NCBI GenBank assembly: GCA_007120155.1
Contig: SKOF01000174.1
Location: 1-13,369 of the forward strand
Direction of reading: 5' to 3'
DNA: 13,369 nucleotides
From: Thioalkalivibrio sp.
GTDB taxonomy: Bacteria > Pseudomonadota > Gammaproteobacteria > Ectothiorhodospirales > Ectothiorhodospiraceae
The translations under genes were made by a program, and so were the position numbers. The notes under the pieces are model-generated. The model had not been told where the DNA came from. It did not search any database and worked only from the letters and a program-made list of their open reading frames with translations. Positions 7,239 to 13,329 of this stretch are shown piece after piece; position 1 is the stretch's first letter; the number at the start of each line of letters is the position of its first letter.

Positions 7239-7815
7239 TCATAGCCAGGAAGTTGCGCAGCAGGTCGTGGCCATGCCGGGTCAGGATGGACTCCGGGTGA
7301 AACTGCACACCCTCCACGGGCAGGGTCTTGTGGCGCACGCCCATGATCTCGTCCATGGTCCCGTCGGGGGTCTCGGTCCAGGCGGTGATCTCCAGGCAAT
7401 CGGGCAGGCTGTCCTTCTCGATCACCAGGGAGTGGTAGCGGGTGGCCTCGAAGGGATCGGGCAGGCCGCGGAAGACACCCTGACCCGTGTGATGAATGAG
7501 CGAGGTCTTGCCGTGCATGATCTCCCGGGCGTGCACCACCCTGCCCCCGAACGCCTGCCCGATGGCCTGGTGCCCCAGACACACACCCAGCAGCGGGATC
7601 TCGCCGGAAAAGCGCCGGATCGCCTCCAGGGACACCCCCGCCTCGTTGGGCGTACAGGGCCCCGGCGAGATCATGATGCGCTCGGGTGCAAGCGCGGCGA
7701 TCTCCTCCACCGTGAGCGCGTCGTTGCGCCGCACGTCCACCTCGGCCCCGAGCTCACCCAGATACTGCACCAGGTTGTAGGTAAAGGAGTCGTAGTTGTC
7801 GATCATCAGTATCAT
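7219..7815 (-). CDS. trpG: Anthranilate synthase glutamine amidotransferase subunit
   Basis: Class-I glutamine amidotransferase that releases ammonia from glutamine for TrpE. The 198-residue protein shows NYDSFTYNLVQYLGELG at the N-terminus, the oxyanion segment SPGPCTPNEAG (50-60), the nucleophile C79 in GVCLGHQAIGQAFGG, and H173/E175 of the catalytic triad in QFHPESILT. In other genomes the same protein can also serve PabB in folate synthesis. No pabB is here and it lies next to trpE, so the trp assignment is preferred. The start ATG at 7815 has no strong Shine-Dalgarno. The gap to trpE is 267 bp and holds a foreign-looking insertion. The C-terminal AVASG and the stop codon come from the heptad repeat. 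Confidence 0.95.
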   Translation of the reverse strand: MILMIDNYDSFTYNLVQYLGELGAEVDVRRNDALTVEEIAALAPERIMISPGPCTPNEAGVSLEAIRRFSGEIPLLGVCLGHQAIGQAFGGRVVHAREIMHGKTSLIHHTGQGVFRGLPDPFEATRYHSLVIEKDSLPDCLEITAWTETPDGTMDEIMGVRHKTLPVEGVQFHPESILTRHGHDLLRNFLAMKAVASG

Positions 7816-7850
7816 GGCATGATTCTCATCAGAAACCGGGGCACTCGTAC

Positions 7851-7887
7851 GAACGCAGAGGACGCAGAGACGCGAAGGACGCAGAGA
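7851..7887. repeat. Left arm of inverted repeat (ACGCAGAGG type)
   Basis: Tandem units ACGCAGAGG, ACGCAGAG, ACGCGAAGG, ACGCAGAG read on the + strand. The first ~32 bases match the reverse complement of 8032-8063 at about 29 positions. The two arms enclose the GxxExxY remnant. It lies 36 bp upstream of the trpG start. Confidence 0.8.
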
Positions 7888-7890
7888 AAT

Positions 7891-8028
7891 TCATAGCCGG
7901 TTGACCACCCGCACGATGCCATCCTTCAGCGTCACGCTGTTGAAATTGACCAGCAGGCCCAGCTTGCGATTCGACAACCTCAAGTAGGTCAGGAGTTGGG
8001 CCTTGTGCAGCGACGATAGTCGCTCCAC
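7891..8028 (-). pseudogene. C-terminal remnant of a GxxExxY (PDDEXK_3-like) protein gene
   Basis: An open frame from 8028 (GTG) to a TGA at 7893-7891 encodes 45 residues that match, from memory, the C-terminus of the GxxExxY family: VERLSSLHKAQLLTYLRL, then KLGLLVNFN, then LKDGIVRVVN. Whole members are roughly 120-130 residues. Here the N-terminal two thirds are gone, including the GxxExxY motif and the acidic/lysine residues of the nuclease-like core, and the frame runs straight into repeat sequence. The remnant is enclosed by ~32-bp inverted repeats, which suggests a small mobile or repeat-borne unit that suffered an internal deletion. It is unlikely to be active. Confidence 0.75.
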
Positions 8029-8031
8029 TGA

Positions 8032-8063
8032 TGCGCCCTCCGCGTCTCTGCGTCCTATGCGTC
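8032..8063. repeat. Right arm of inverted repeat (ACGCAGAGG type)
   Basis: Read on the minus strand, this arm is GACGCATAGGACGCAGAGAC followed by GCGGAGGGCGCA. It is the inverted partner of 7851-7883, with about three mismatches. It ends about 20 bp after the trpE stop codon, so the trpE-trpG gap is almost entirely the repeat-bounded insertion. Confidence 0.8.
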
Positions 8064-8082
8064 AATCATCCAGGCATCATCG

Positions 8083-9552
8083 TCATCTGAGCCCCGCCTC
8101 CGCCATGGCCACGGCCCGGAACACCGCGCGGCCCTTGTTCATGGTCTCGGCCCATTCGTTGTCGGGGACCGAATCGTGGACGATACCGGCGCCGGCCTGG
8201 ATGTGCAGCTGGCCGTCCTTGATCACCGCGGTACGGATGGCAATGGCGGTGTCCATGTTGCCCGCCCAGGACAGGTAACCGACGGCGCCGGCATAGATGC
8301 CCCGCTTGACGGGCTCCAGCTCGTCGATGATCTCCATGGCGCGGATCTTGGGGGCGCCGCTCACGGTACCGGCCGGGAAGGTGGCGCGCAGCACGTCCAT
8401 CGCGCTCATGCGCTCCTTCAGGTGCCCGGTGACGTTCGAGACGATGTGCATGACGTGAGAGTAGCGCTCTACCGCCATCTGCTCGGTCACCTGCACACTG
8501 CCGGTCTCGCTCACCCGGCCGGCGTCGTTGCGCCCCAGATCGATGAGCATCAGGTGCTCGGCGCGCTCCTTGGGATCGGCCAGCAGTTCCGCCTCAAGGC
8601 AACGATCCTCATCCTCGGTGGCACCTCTGGGACGCGTCCCGGCGATGGGGCGCACGGTGACCGTGTCGTCCTCCAGGCGCACCAGGATCTCCGGGGAGGA
8701 TCCCACCACCTGGTGGTCGTCCAGATCCAGGAAGAACATGTACGGGGACGGATTGAGACTCCTTAGCGCCCGGTAGAGGTTCAGGGGAGGCGCGCCGAAC
8801 GGGATGGACAGACGCTGCGACAGCACCACCTGCATCACGTCACCCTCGACAATGTACTCCTTGCAGCGTGCGACGGCGCCCTTGAAACCATCCTCGGTGA
8901 ATCCGGAGACGAAATCCGATTCACGCACCTTGCGGACATCCGCGCCGGACACCGGGACAACCGCGGACTCACCGAGTCGCCGGCGCAGCTCGTCCAGCCG
9001 CTGCTCGGCCGTGGCAAGGCCTGTCTCCGGCCGGGCATGGACCACCAGGTACAGCCGTCCGGCCAGGTTGTCGTAGACCACCACCTCGTCCGACACCATG
9101 AGCAGGATGTCCGGCACCCCCAGGGCGTCAGGTTTCTCCACGCCGGCGAGCCGCGGCTCGATGTAGCGGATGGTGTCGTAACCGAAGTAGCCCACGAGGC
9201 CGCCCGTGAAGCGCGGCAACCCTTCGATCTCAGGTACACGCTGGCGGGCCTGGAAGTCTTCCATCCATGTGAGCGGATCATCCACCTGCGTGTCCTCGAC
9301 GACCGTGCCATCATTCTCCACGGTCACGTGCCGGCCGCGCACCTTAACCACGGTGCGTGCGGGCAGCCCGATGAACGAGTAACGGCCCCACTTCTCGCCG
9401 CCCTGCACGGACTCGAACAGGTAGGAATAGGGCGCGGCAGCAAGCTTGAGGTAGACACTCAAGGGGGTGTCGAGGTCCGCCAGGACTTCGCGGACCAGTG
9501 GGATACGGTTGTAGCCCTGGCGGATCAGTTCATCGAATCGTTCGGGGGTCAT
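8083..9552 (-). CDS. trpE: Anthranilate synthase component I
   Basis: Chorismate-binding subunit that, with TrpG, makes anthranilate. The 489-residue protein has an N-terminal regulatory domain with LFES at 45-48, corresponding to the LLES tryptophan-feedback motif; the second leucine is phenylalanine here, but the serine is kept. The catalytic domain shows PIAGTRPRG (302-310), DLGRND (338-343), FPAGTVSGAPK (392-402) and QAGAGIV (452-458). The lysine of the A-G-T-V-S-G-A-P-K motif argues for anthranilate synthase or ADC synthase over isochorismate synthase, and the trpG/D/C neighbours settle it. The ATG at 9552 has only a weak GGA upstream. The 124-bp gap before it shows no tandem-Trp leader peptide, so classical attenuation is not supported. 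Confidence 0.97.
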   Translation of the reverse strand: MTPERFDELIRQGYNRIPLVREVLADLDTPLSVYLKLAAAPYSYLFESVQGGEKWGRYSFIGLPARTVVKVRGRHVTVENDGTVVEDTQVDDPLTWMEDFQARQRVPEIEGLPRFTGGLVGYFGYDTIRYIEPRLAGVEKPDALGVPDILLMVSDEVVVYDNLAGRLYLVVHARPETGLATAEQRLDELRRRLGESAVVPVSGADVRKVRESDFVSGFTEDGFKGAVARCKEYIVEGDVMQVVLSQRLSIPFGAPPLNLYRALRSLNPSPYMFFLDLDDHQVVGSSPEILVRLEDDTVTVRPIAGTRPRGATEDEDRCLEAELLADPKERAEHLMLIDLGRNDAGRVSETGSVQVTEQMAVERYSHVMHIVSNVTGHLKERMSAMDVLRATFPAGTVSGAPKIRAMEIIDELEPVKRGIYAGAVGYLSWAGNMDTAIAIRTAVIKDGQLHIQAGAGIVHDSVPDNEWAETMNKGRAVFRAVAMAEAGLR

Positions 9553-9676
9553 GATGCAGTTCCGGATCTTTACGGTGGACGGGGCCCGACAATGGCCGAA
9601 CCAGGCCGCATGCAGCCGGGGTCAGCCTGCTGTCAGCCGCGCCATCGTACACCGGGGCAGATCGGGAAACGCATCG

Positions 9677-10357
9677 TCATGCAGCCTTCTCCAGCAACCC
9701 CTGAATCTGGTCCAGTCGGTCGATCACCGCATCGGGGCCATGGTTGCGGATATCCTCCCCGTGATTGTAACCGTAGCTCACGCACACGATGGCGAAACCT
9801 GCAGCCCGCGCTGCCTTCACGTCGCTGCGGGAATCACCCACCATCAGCGACTCCGCCGGCGTGACGCCCAGATGCTCCGCGGCGTAGAGCAGCGGCGCCG
9901 GATCGGGCTTCTTGAGGGGCAGGGTGTCGCCGCTGACCACCAGCTCGAAGAAGTCGAGAATCGCCATGTCACGCAGCAGGGGCATCGTGAACTGTTCGGC
10001 CTTGTTGGTGACGCAGCCCATCCGGACACCGGATCGCTTGAGATACTCCAGACCCTCGCGCACTCCCGGGTACAGCAGGCTGCGTCCGGAGGTGTTCTCC
10101 CGGTACAGGCGCATGAACACGGGCAGGGCACGCTGGAACTCGGCCTCATCGGCCTCGCCATCCACGGCATTGATCAGTGCGCGCTGCACCAGGCGCTCCA
10201 CGCCGTTGCCCACCCACTTGCGCACGGCGGGCTCACCGCGCTCCGGGAGGCCCAGTTCACGCATCATGGCATCCACGCACCAGGCAAGATCCGGCACGCT
10301 GTCCACGAGCGTGCCATCCAGATCGATCAGGACCATCTTGGGCCGTGCAAGGCTCAT
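9677..10357 (-). CDS. gph: Phosphoglycolate phosphatase (HAD superfamily)
   Basis: Hydrolyses 2-phosphoglycolate to glycolate, clearing the product of Rubisco oxygenation or of DNA repair. The 226-residue HAD phosphatase has DLDGTLVDS with D12 and D14, a helical cap from about 20 to 90, T117 in CVTNK, K149/K150 in LKKPDP, and D175/D179 in GDSRSDV. The family signature and length fit Gph. An ATG at 10363 is also in frame, but GAGGGA is correctly spaced only for the ATG at 10357. It starts 10 bases after the rpe stop, so the two are almost certainly cotranscribed, as in many proteobacteria. An alternative HAD substrate cannot be excluded from sequence, though the context supports Gph. Confidence 0.93.
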   Translation of the reverse strand: MSLARPKMVLIDLDGTLVDSVPDLAWCVDAMMRELGLPERGEPAVRKWVGNGVERLVQRALINAVDGEADEAEFQRALPVFMRLYRENTSGRSLLYPGVREGLEYLKRSGVRMGCVTNKAEQFTMPLLRDMAILDFFELVVSGDTLPLKKPDPAPLLYAAEHLGVTPAESLMVGDSRSDVKAARAAGFAIVCVSYGYNHGEDIRNHGPDAVIDRLDQIQGLLEKAA

Positions 10358-10367
10358 ACGCATTCCC

Positions 10368-11057
10368 TCAGGCCCTGGCAAGTTCTTCGCGCATCTTGCG
10401 GATGATGCTCTCGTAGTGATGCGGGTCATCCTTGCTGGCGGCACCGAAGATGGCGGAACCGGCCACGAAGGTATCGGCACCCGCGGCCTTGATCTCGCGG
10501 ATGTTGTCCGCCTTCACGCCTCCGTCGATTTCGAGCCGGATCTCGCGGCCGGATTCGTCGATGCGCTTGCGGGCCTCGCGCAGCTTGTCCAGCGTTGCCG
10601 GGATAAAGGCCTGGCCGCCGAATCCCGGGTTCACGGACATGAGCAGGATCATGTCCACCTTGTCCATCACGTAGTCCAGGTGGGACAGCGGCGTGGCCGG
10701 ATTGAACACCAGGCCTGCCTTGCATCCTTCGTTCCTGATGAGCTGAAGGGTCCGGTCGATGTGGTCGGAGGCCTCCGGATGGAAGGTGATGTAGCTGGCA
10801 CCGGCCTTGGCGAAATCCGGCACGATGCGGTCCACCGGCTTGACCATCAGGTGCACGTCGATGGGCGCCTCGACACCATGCTTGCGCAATGCCTCGCAGA
10901 CCAGGGGACCGATGGTGAGGTTGGGCACGTAGTGGTTGTCCATGACATCGAAATGCACGATGTCAGCACCGGAGGCCAGAACATTGACCACTTCCTCGCC
11001 CAAACGGGCGAAGTCGGCGGACAGGATGGACGGTGCGATCAGATCGGGTTGTGCCAT
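10368..11057 (-). CDS. rpe: Ribulose-phosphate 3-epimerase
   Basis: Interconverts ribulose-5-phosphate and xylulose-5-phosphate in the pentose phosphate pathway and, in autotrophs, the Calvin cycle. The 229-residue (beta/alpha)8 protein keeps the metal and catalytic residues H35 and D37 (HFDVMDNHYVPN), H69 (DVHLMV) and D178 (LEIDGG). It also has the flexible loop VNPGFGGQ (142-149) and the phosphate-binding AGSAIFG. The ATG at 11057 follows AAAGAGG by ten bases. It appears to be the first gene of the minus-strand block. Its 5' region contains two short GC-rich hairpins and, further up, a heptad repeat element. Confidence 0.97.
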   Translation of the reverse strand: MAQPDLIAPSILSADFARLGEEVVNVLASGADIVHFDVMDNHYVPNLTIGPLVCEALRKHGVEAPIDVHLMVKPVDRIVPDFAKAGASYITFHPEASDHIDRTLQLIRNEGCKAGLVFNPATPLSHLDYVMDKVDMILLMSVNPGFGGQAFIPATLDKLREARKRIDESGREIRLEIDGGVKADNIREIKAAGADTFVAGSAIFGAASKDDPHHYESIIRKMREELARA

Positions 11058-11077
11058 GGTTGCAATGCCTCTTTACA

Positions 11078-11093
11078 GGCCGGCGGACCGGCC
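11078..11093 (-). other. GC-rich hairpin in the rpe 5' leader
   Basis: GGCCGG (11078-11083) and CCGGCC (11088-11093) pair around a four-base loop, about 20 bases before the rpe ATG. A second small stem (GGCC-TTC-GGCC style on the minus strand) lies near 11112-11126. They may influence rpe translation or mRNA stability. I recognise no known riboswitch in them. Confidence 0.35.
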
Positions 11094-11194
11094 GGTGAAT
11101 GTCTGGGCGCGACGGCCGAAGGCCCGTAAAGCGCGCGGAACTGCGCAATTTACCCGAAAGGCTCCGAAAATTCGAGTAGCGGGTCGGCCCTGCC

Positions 11195-11253
11195 GGCTGT
11201 CAGGGATCGGTTGTCTTGTTCGACTGACCACAGACCGCTGACAACGGACAGCC
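11195..11253. repeat. Heptanucleotide repeat element between rpe and the CopD-type gene
   Basis: Eight contiguous degenerate 7-bp units span 11195-11250: GGCTGTC, AGGGATC, GGTTGTC, TTGTTCG, ACTGACC, ACAGACC, GCTGACA, ACGGACA. The left units carry GTC and the right units GAC at matching places, so the element is an inverted array. GGCTGTC (11195-11201) and GACAGCC (11247-11253) are exact reverse complements, as are GTTGTC and GACAAC inside. It occupies the divergent promoter region of rpe and the CopD-type gene. Confidence 0.75.
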
Positions 11254-11302
11254 TTTCAATAGTTTATGATTCGCACCAAACCCAAAGAACACGAGGATGC
11301 CC

Positions 11303-11764
11303 ATGTCCATCGCCATCACCCTGCACGTCCTGTCCGCCGTCATCTGGGTAGGGGGCATGTTCTTCGCCTACATGGCCCTGCGCCCGGTTGCGGCAAACCT
11401 CCTGGAACCGCCGCTCCGCACCACTCTCTGGTGCGACACCTTCGATCGCTTCTTTCCCTGGGTATGGGTGGCGGTGATCGTCCTCCTGCTGACGGGCTAC
11501 TGGATGATCTTCGCCAAATTCGGCGGGATGGGCACCTCGCCCCTGTACGTGCACGTGATGAACGGCCTGGGGATCGTGATGATGCTCATCTACCTGCACG
11601 TGTTCTTCGCGCCGTTCCGGCGCATGAAACAGGCCATCGCCGCCCAGGACTGGCCCGAGGCAGGCCGCCGGCTGGGCCAGATCCGCATGCTGGTGGGGAT
11701 CAACCTGATCATCGGTCTGCTGGTGATCGCAGTGGCCTCGGGCGGGGCTTATCTGGTGATCTGA
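11303..11764 (+). CDS. CopD-family four-helix membrane protein
   Basis: A 153-residue integral membrane protein resembling the CopD domain (the copper-resistance/export membrane family). Four hydrophobic helices lie at about 3-25, 51-72, 84-105 and 127-149. The first has the family-like pattern LHVLSAVIWVGGMFFAY. Histidines at 8, 84 and 99 are placed within or near helices and could bind heme or copper. The ATG at 11303 has GAGG six bases upstream, whereas the ATG at 11297 directly abuts that GAGG, so the later one is preferred. It is divergent from rpe and followed immediately by a long palindrome. The substrate is unknown; a role in electron transfer is an alternative to copper handling, given the cytochrome c gene nearby. 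Confidence 0.8.
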   Translation: MSIAITLHVLSAVIWVGGMFFAYMALRPVAANLLEPPLRTTLWCDTFDRFFPWVWVAVIVLLLTGYWMIFAKFGGMGTSPLYVHVMNGLGIVMMLIYLHVFFAPFRRMKQAIAAQDWPEAGRRLGQIRMLVGINLIIGLLVIAVASGGAYLVI

Positions 11765-11848
11765 TCGGGGTTTCGACCACAAGGGGAGTTATCGTCACTT
11801 CCCGCGGGAATACCAACTCCGTGCCCTTTGTGGCAGCTGAAACCCCGA
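11765..11848. repeat. 84-bp imperfect palindrome after the CopD-type gene
   Basis: The ten bases at 11765-11774 (TCGGGGTTTC) are the exact reverse complement of 11839-11848. Moving inward, CCACAAGGG pairs with CCCTTTGTGG (one extra T), GAGTT with AACTC, and the centre is the perfect palindrome TTCCCGCGGGAA (11799-11810). It begins one base after the stop codon. It could act as a transcript end structure, but there is no T-run, and its size and nested symmetry also fit a small palindromic repeat element. Confidence 0.75.
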
Positions 11849-11881
11849 AGAACGAACGGCGAGACCGATGGAAAAGAATCG

Positions 11882-11969
11882 GTAGGTTGGGGTGAGCGCA
11901 GTGAACCCCAACAAGGCAGAGGTCTCCCGGGCCCCGGCGTGTTGGGGTTCGTTCCTCACCCCAACCTAC
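11882..11969. repeat. REP-like palindromic pair (GTAGGTTGGGGTGAG type), copy 2
   Basis: The 15 bases at 11882-11896 are the exact reverse complement of 11955-11969. Inside, GAACCCCAACA (11903-11913) and TGTTGGGGTTC (11940-11950) are also exact partners. This is the second copy of the pair seen at 5030-5116, with a different central spacer. The two arms are REP-like units facing each other. Confidence 0.87.
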
Positions 11970-12026
11970 GGGTGTTTATTGCAGGGGCGTGGCTCTGCCG
12001 GTACGTGCCAAGAAACGCATGCCCAC

Positions 12027-12052
12027 AAAAAAGCCGCCCGCAGGCGGCTTTT
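12027..12052 (-). terminator. Rho-independent terminator of the cytochrome c gene
   Basis: AAGCCGCC (12031-12038) and GGCGGCTT (12043-12050) form an eight-pair stem with a four-base loop. On the minus strand the stem is followed by a run of six T (12027-12032), about 20 bases after the cytochrome stop codon. A short T-run on the other side (TTTTC) means it may work weakly in both directions. Confidence 0.88.
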
Positions 12053-12073
12053 CTGAACTTCCGCCCGAGATCC

Positions 12074-12385
12074 TCAGAGGGTCTCGATGTAGGCGGCCAG
12101 GTTGGCAATGTCCTCGTCGGACAGGTTTGCAGCCTGGGGAGCCATCAGCGGGGTATTGGCACCCACGGCCTCACCGGCACGGTAACGCTTCAGCAGATCG
12201 ACGATCTCTTCGGCGGTGTGCCCGGCAAGCTTCGGGAAGATCGCCTGGCCCTGGCCCTGGGCGCCATGGCAGGCGATACAGGGCGCGTACTTGGCCTTTC
12301 CGGCCTCCACATCACCTGCATGGGCCGCGCCGCCCATGAACAACGCGGCCCCGAGGGCCAGACCGGTAAACACGAACTTCTTCAT
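12074..12385 (-). CDS. Periplasmic small class I cytochrome c
   Basis: A 103-residue exported monoheme cytochrome c, an electron carrier of the periplasm. Residues 1-23 form a signal peptide (MKKF, hydrophobic core, cleavage after AHA), leaving about 80 residues. The heme site is C36-x-x-C39-H40 (APCIACHG) and the distal ligand is probably M81 in TPLMAPQAANL. The C-terminal LSDEDIANLAAYIETL helix is typical of the c5/c553 group. The ATG at 12385 has GGAGGAG seven bases upstream; a TTG two codons earlier is less likely. It is single-gene in appearance, with a clear terminator downstream and its own long upstream region. The electron partner is not visible; a link to the nearby CopD-type membrane protein is speculation. 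Confidence 0.93.
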   Translation of the reverse strand: MKKFVFTGLALGAALFMGGAAHAGDVEAGKAKYAPCIACHGAQGQGQAIFPKLAGHTAEEIVDLLKRYRAGEAVGANTPLMAPQAANLSDEDIANLAAYIETL

Positions 12386-12502
12386 CTGCAAACTCCTCCG
12401 TCTGTTTTCTGGACTCTAGTGCCCGCCCCGCGGGGCTCGCGGCAAATGGCGGGATTATCCGGCAACCTTGAACGCAAGTAAACTTCATCCAGACTGAACG
12501 CC

Positions 12503-12533
12503 GGCTGAACGGGATCGCAATGCCGTTTCAGCC
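12503..12533. other. Hairpin upstream of the cytochrome c gene
   Basis: GGCTGAACGG (12503-12512) pairs with CCGTTTCAGCC (12523-12533; one bulged T) across a ten-base loop. It lies between the permease stop codon and the cytochrome gene. It could end the permease transcript, though no T-run follows, or sit in the cytochrome leader. Nearby, GCCCCGCGGGGC (12425-12436) is a perfect 12-bp palindrome, closer to the cytochrome start. Confidence 0.4.
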
Positions 12534-12549
12534 AGTGACGACGGGCCGG

Positions 12550-12578
12550 ATCATAACGAAATTCTATTAATGCATAAA
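12550..12578 (-). promoter_or_regulatory. Candidate promoter for the cytochrome c gene
   Basis: On the minus strand TTTATG (12578-12573) and TATGAT (12555-12550) are separated by 17 bases. The -10 box matches five of six consensus positions, the -35 only three. It lies in a short AT-rich island (12553-12590) that stands out from the surrounding GC-rich DNA. It would give a leader of about 160 nt that contains the hairpins at 12503-12533 and 12425-12436. Confidence 0.35.
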
Positions 12579-12587
12579 TAATACAAC

Positions 12588-13253
12588 TTACCGGCCATGG
12601 AGATAGCGCTCATCGGACCAGGTGCACAACCACTGGGGCTTCAGCATCACCATGGCGGTCACCATGATGCCGTTGAGAATGGCCTCGGGAAGCACCAGCA
12701 GCGGCAGGTAGACCAGGTATTCGGAGGTGATCTTGCTCGCAGGATACACCTCCAGTGCGTAGATCAGCCCGCCCACCGCCAGCATGCTGGCCAGAATGGC
12801 CAGCGCCGCACCCGCGAACGCGCACAGGTAGATGTAGATGAAGGGATGAGGCGGGAGTGTCCGCTCCACAAGGCGCAGCACGCCGTAACTGACAAGTACC
12901 GGCAAGACCCCCGAAAGCAGCGCTGCCAGCGGCAGCGAGGCCCAGTCCTGGCCCGTGAACAGGGCCACGGGAAGCAGCGCGAAGGCCACCGCCAGGAGGG
13001 CGAACTGCCAGCCGAACATGAGCGTCACCGTGGTCACCGCCAGGTAGTGCAGGGACAGCCCGGGCGAGACGCCGGCATTGAGGCTCCACAGCACCGCCAG
13101 CCCCGTGACGCCCATGGCGAACAACGGCAATCGCCCCGGCTGGTAGAGCTGCCACCAGGGCGCCGTGCGAAGGGCCCGCCACATGATCGCGGCATAGCCC
13201 CCTGCAGCGAGCAGTAGCGGAGCCGGGGTGAGCAATTCAGCCGTGAGCAGCAT
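12588..13253 (-). CDS. CbiM-like membrane protein (ECF transporter permease family, COG3235-like)
   Basis: A 221-residue inner-membrane protein with about six or seven hydrophobic segments (near 3-25, 43-60, 66-100, 105-128, 138-167, 180-204). It resembles the proteobacterial membrane proteins annotated as energy-coupling-factor permease, distant relatives of CbiM. Recognisable points are GLSLHYLAVTTVTLMFG (65-81), the LVERTLPPHPFIYI segment, and LPEAILNG (188-195). The family's transported substrate is usually guessed to be a metal ion, but nothing here proves it, and no ATPase or coupling subunit is adjacent within the window. The C-terminus WSDERYL is typical of this group as I recall it. 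The ATG at 13253 has no good Shine-Dalgarno. Confidence 0.7.
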   Translation of the reverse strand: MLLTAELLTPAPLLLAAGGYAAIMWRALRTAPWWQLYQPGRLPLFAMGVTGLAVLWSLNAGVSPGLSLHYLAVTTVTLMFGWQFALLAVAFALLPVALFTGQDWASLPLAALLSGVLPVLVSYGVLRLVERTLPPHPFIYIYLCAFAGAALAILASMLAVGGLIYALEVYPASKITSEYLVYLPLLVLPEAILNGIMVTAMVMLKPQWLCTWSDERYLHGR

Positions 13254-13329
13254 GGCGGGATCCGGGCGTCGGTCGATCAGTGCCTTTGACGCGGGGGGTG
13301 GTGGCTTCGTTCGATGTCATTCTCTTGAA

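Noticed and set aside
7829..8065. Minus-strand open frame of 78 codons across the trpE-trpG gap
   Set aside because: It runs through both repeat arms in a different frame from the recognisable GxxExxY remnant and encodes repeat-derived sequence.
9553..9676. Possible trp attenuator or leader peptide before trpE
   Set aside because: The only short reading frame (about 13 codons) has a single Trp codon, overlaps the region just after gph, and no terminator/antiterminator pair with a T-run is visible.
12597..13217. Long plus-strand open frame opposite the permease gene
   Set aside because: Rich in H, Q, R and G as expected for the antisense of a membrane protein; no domain recognised.
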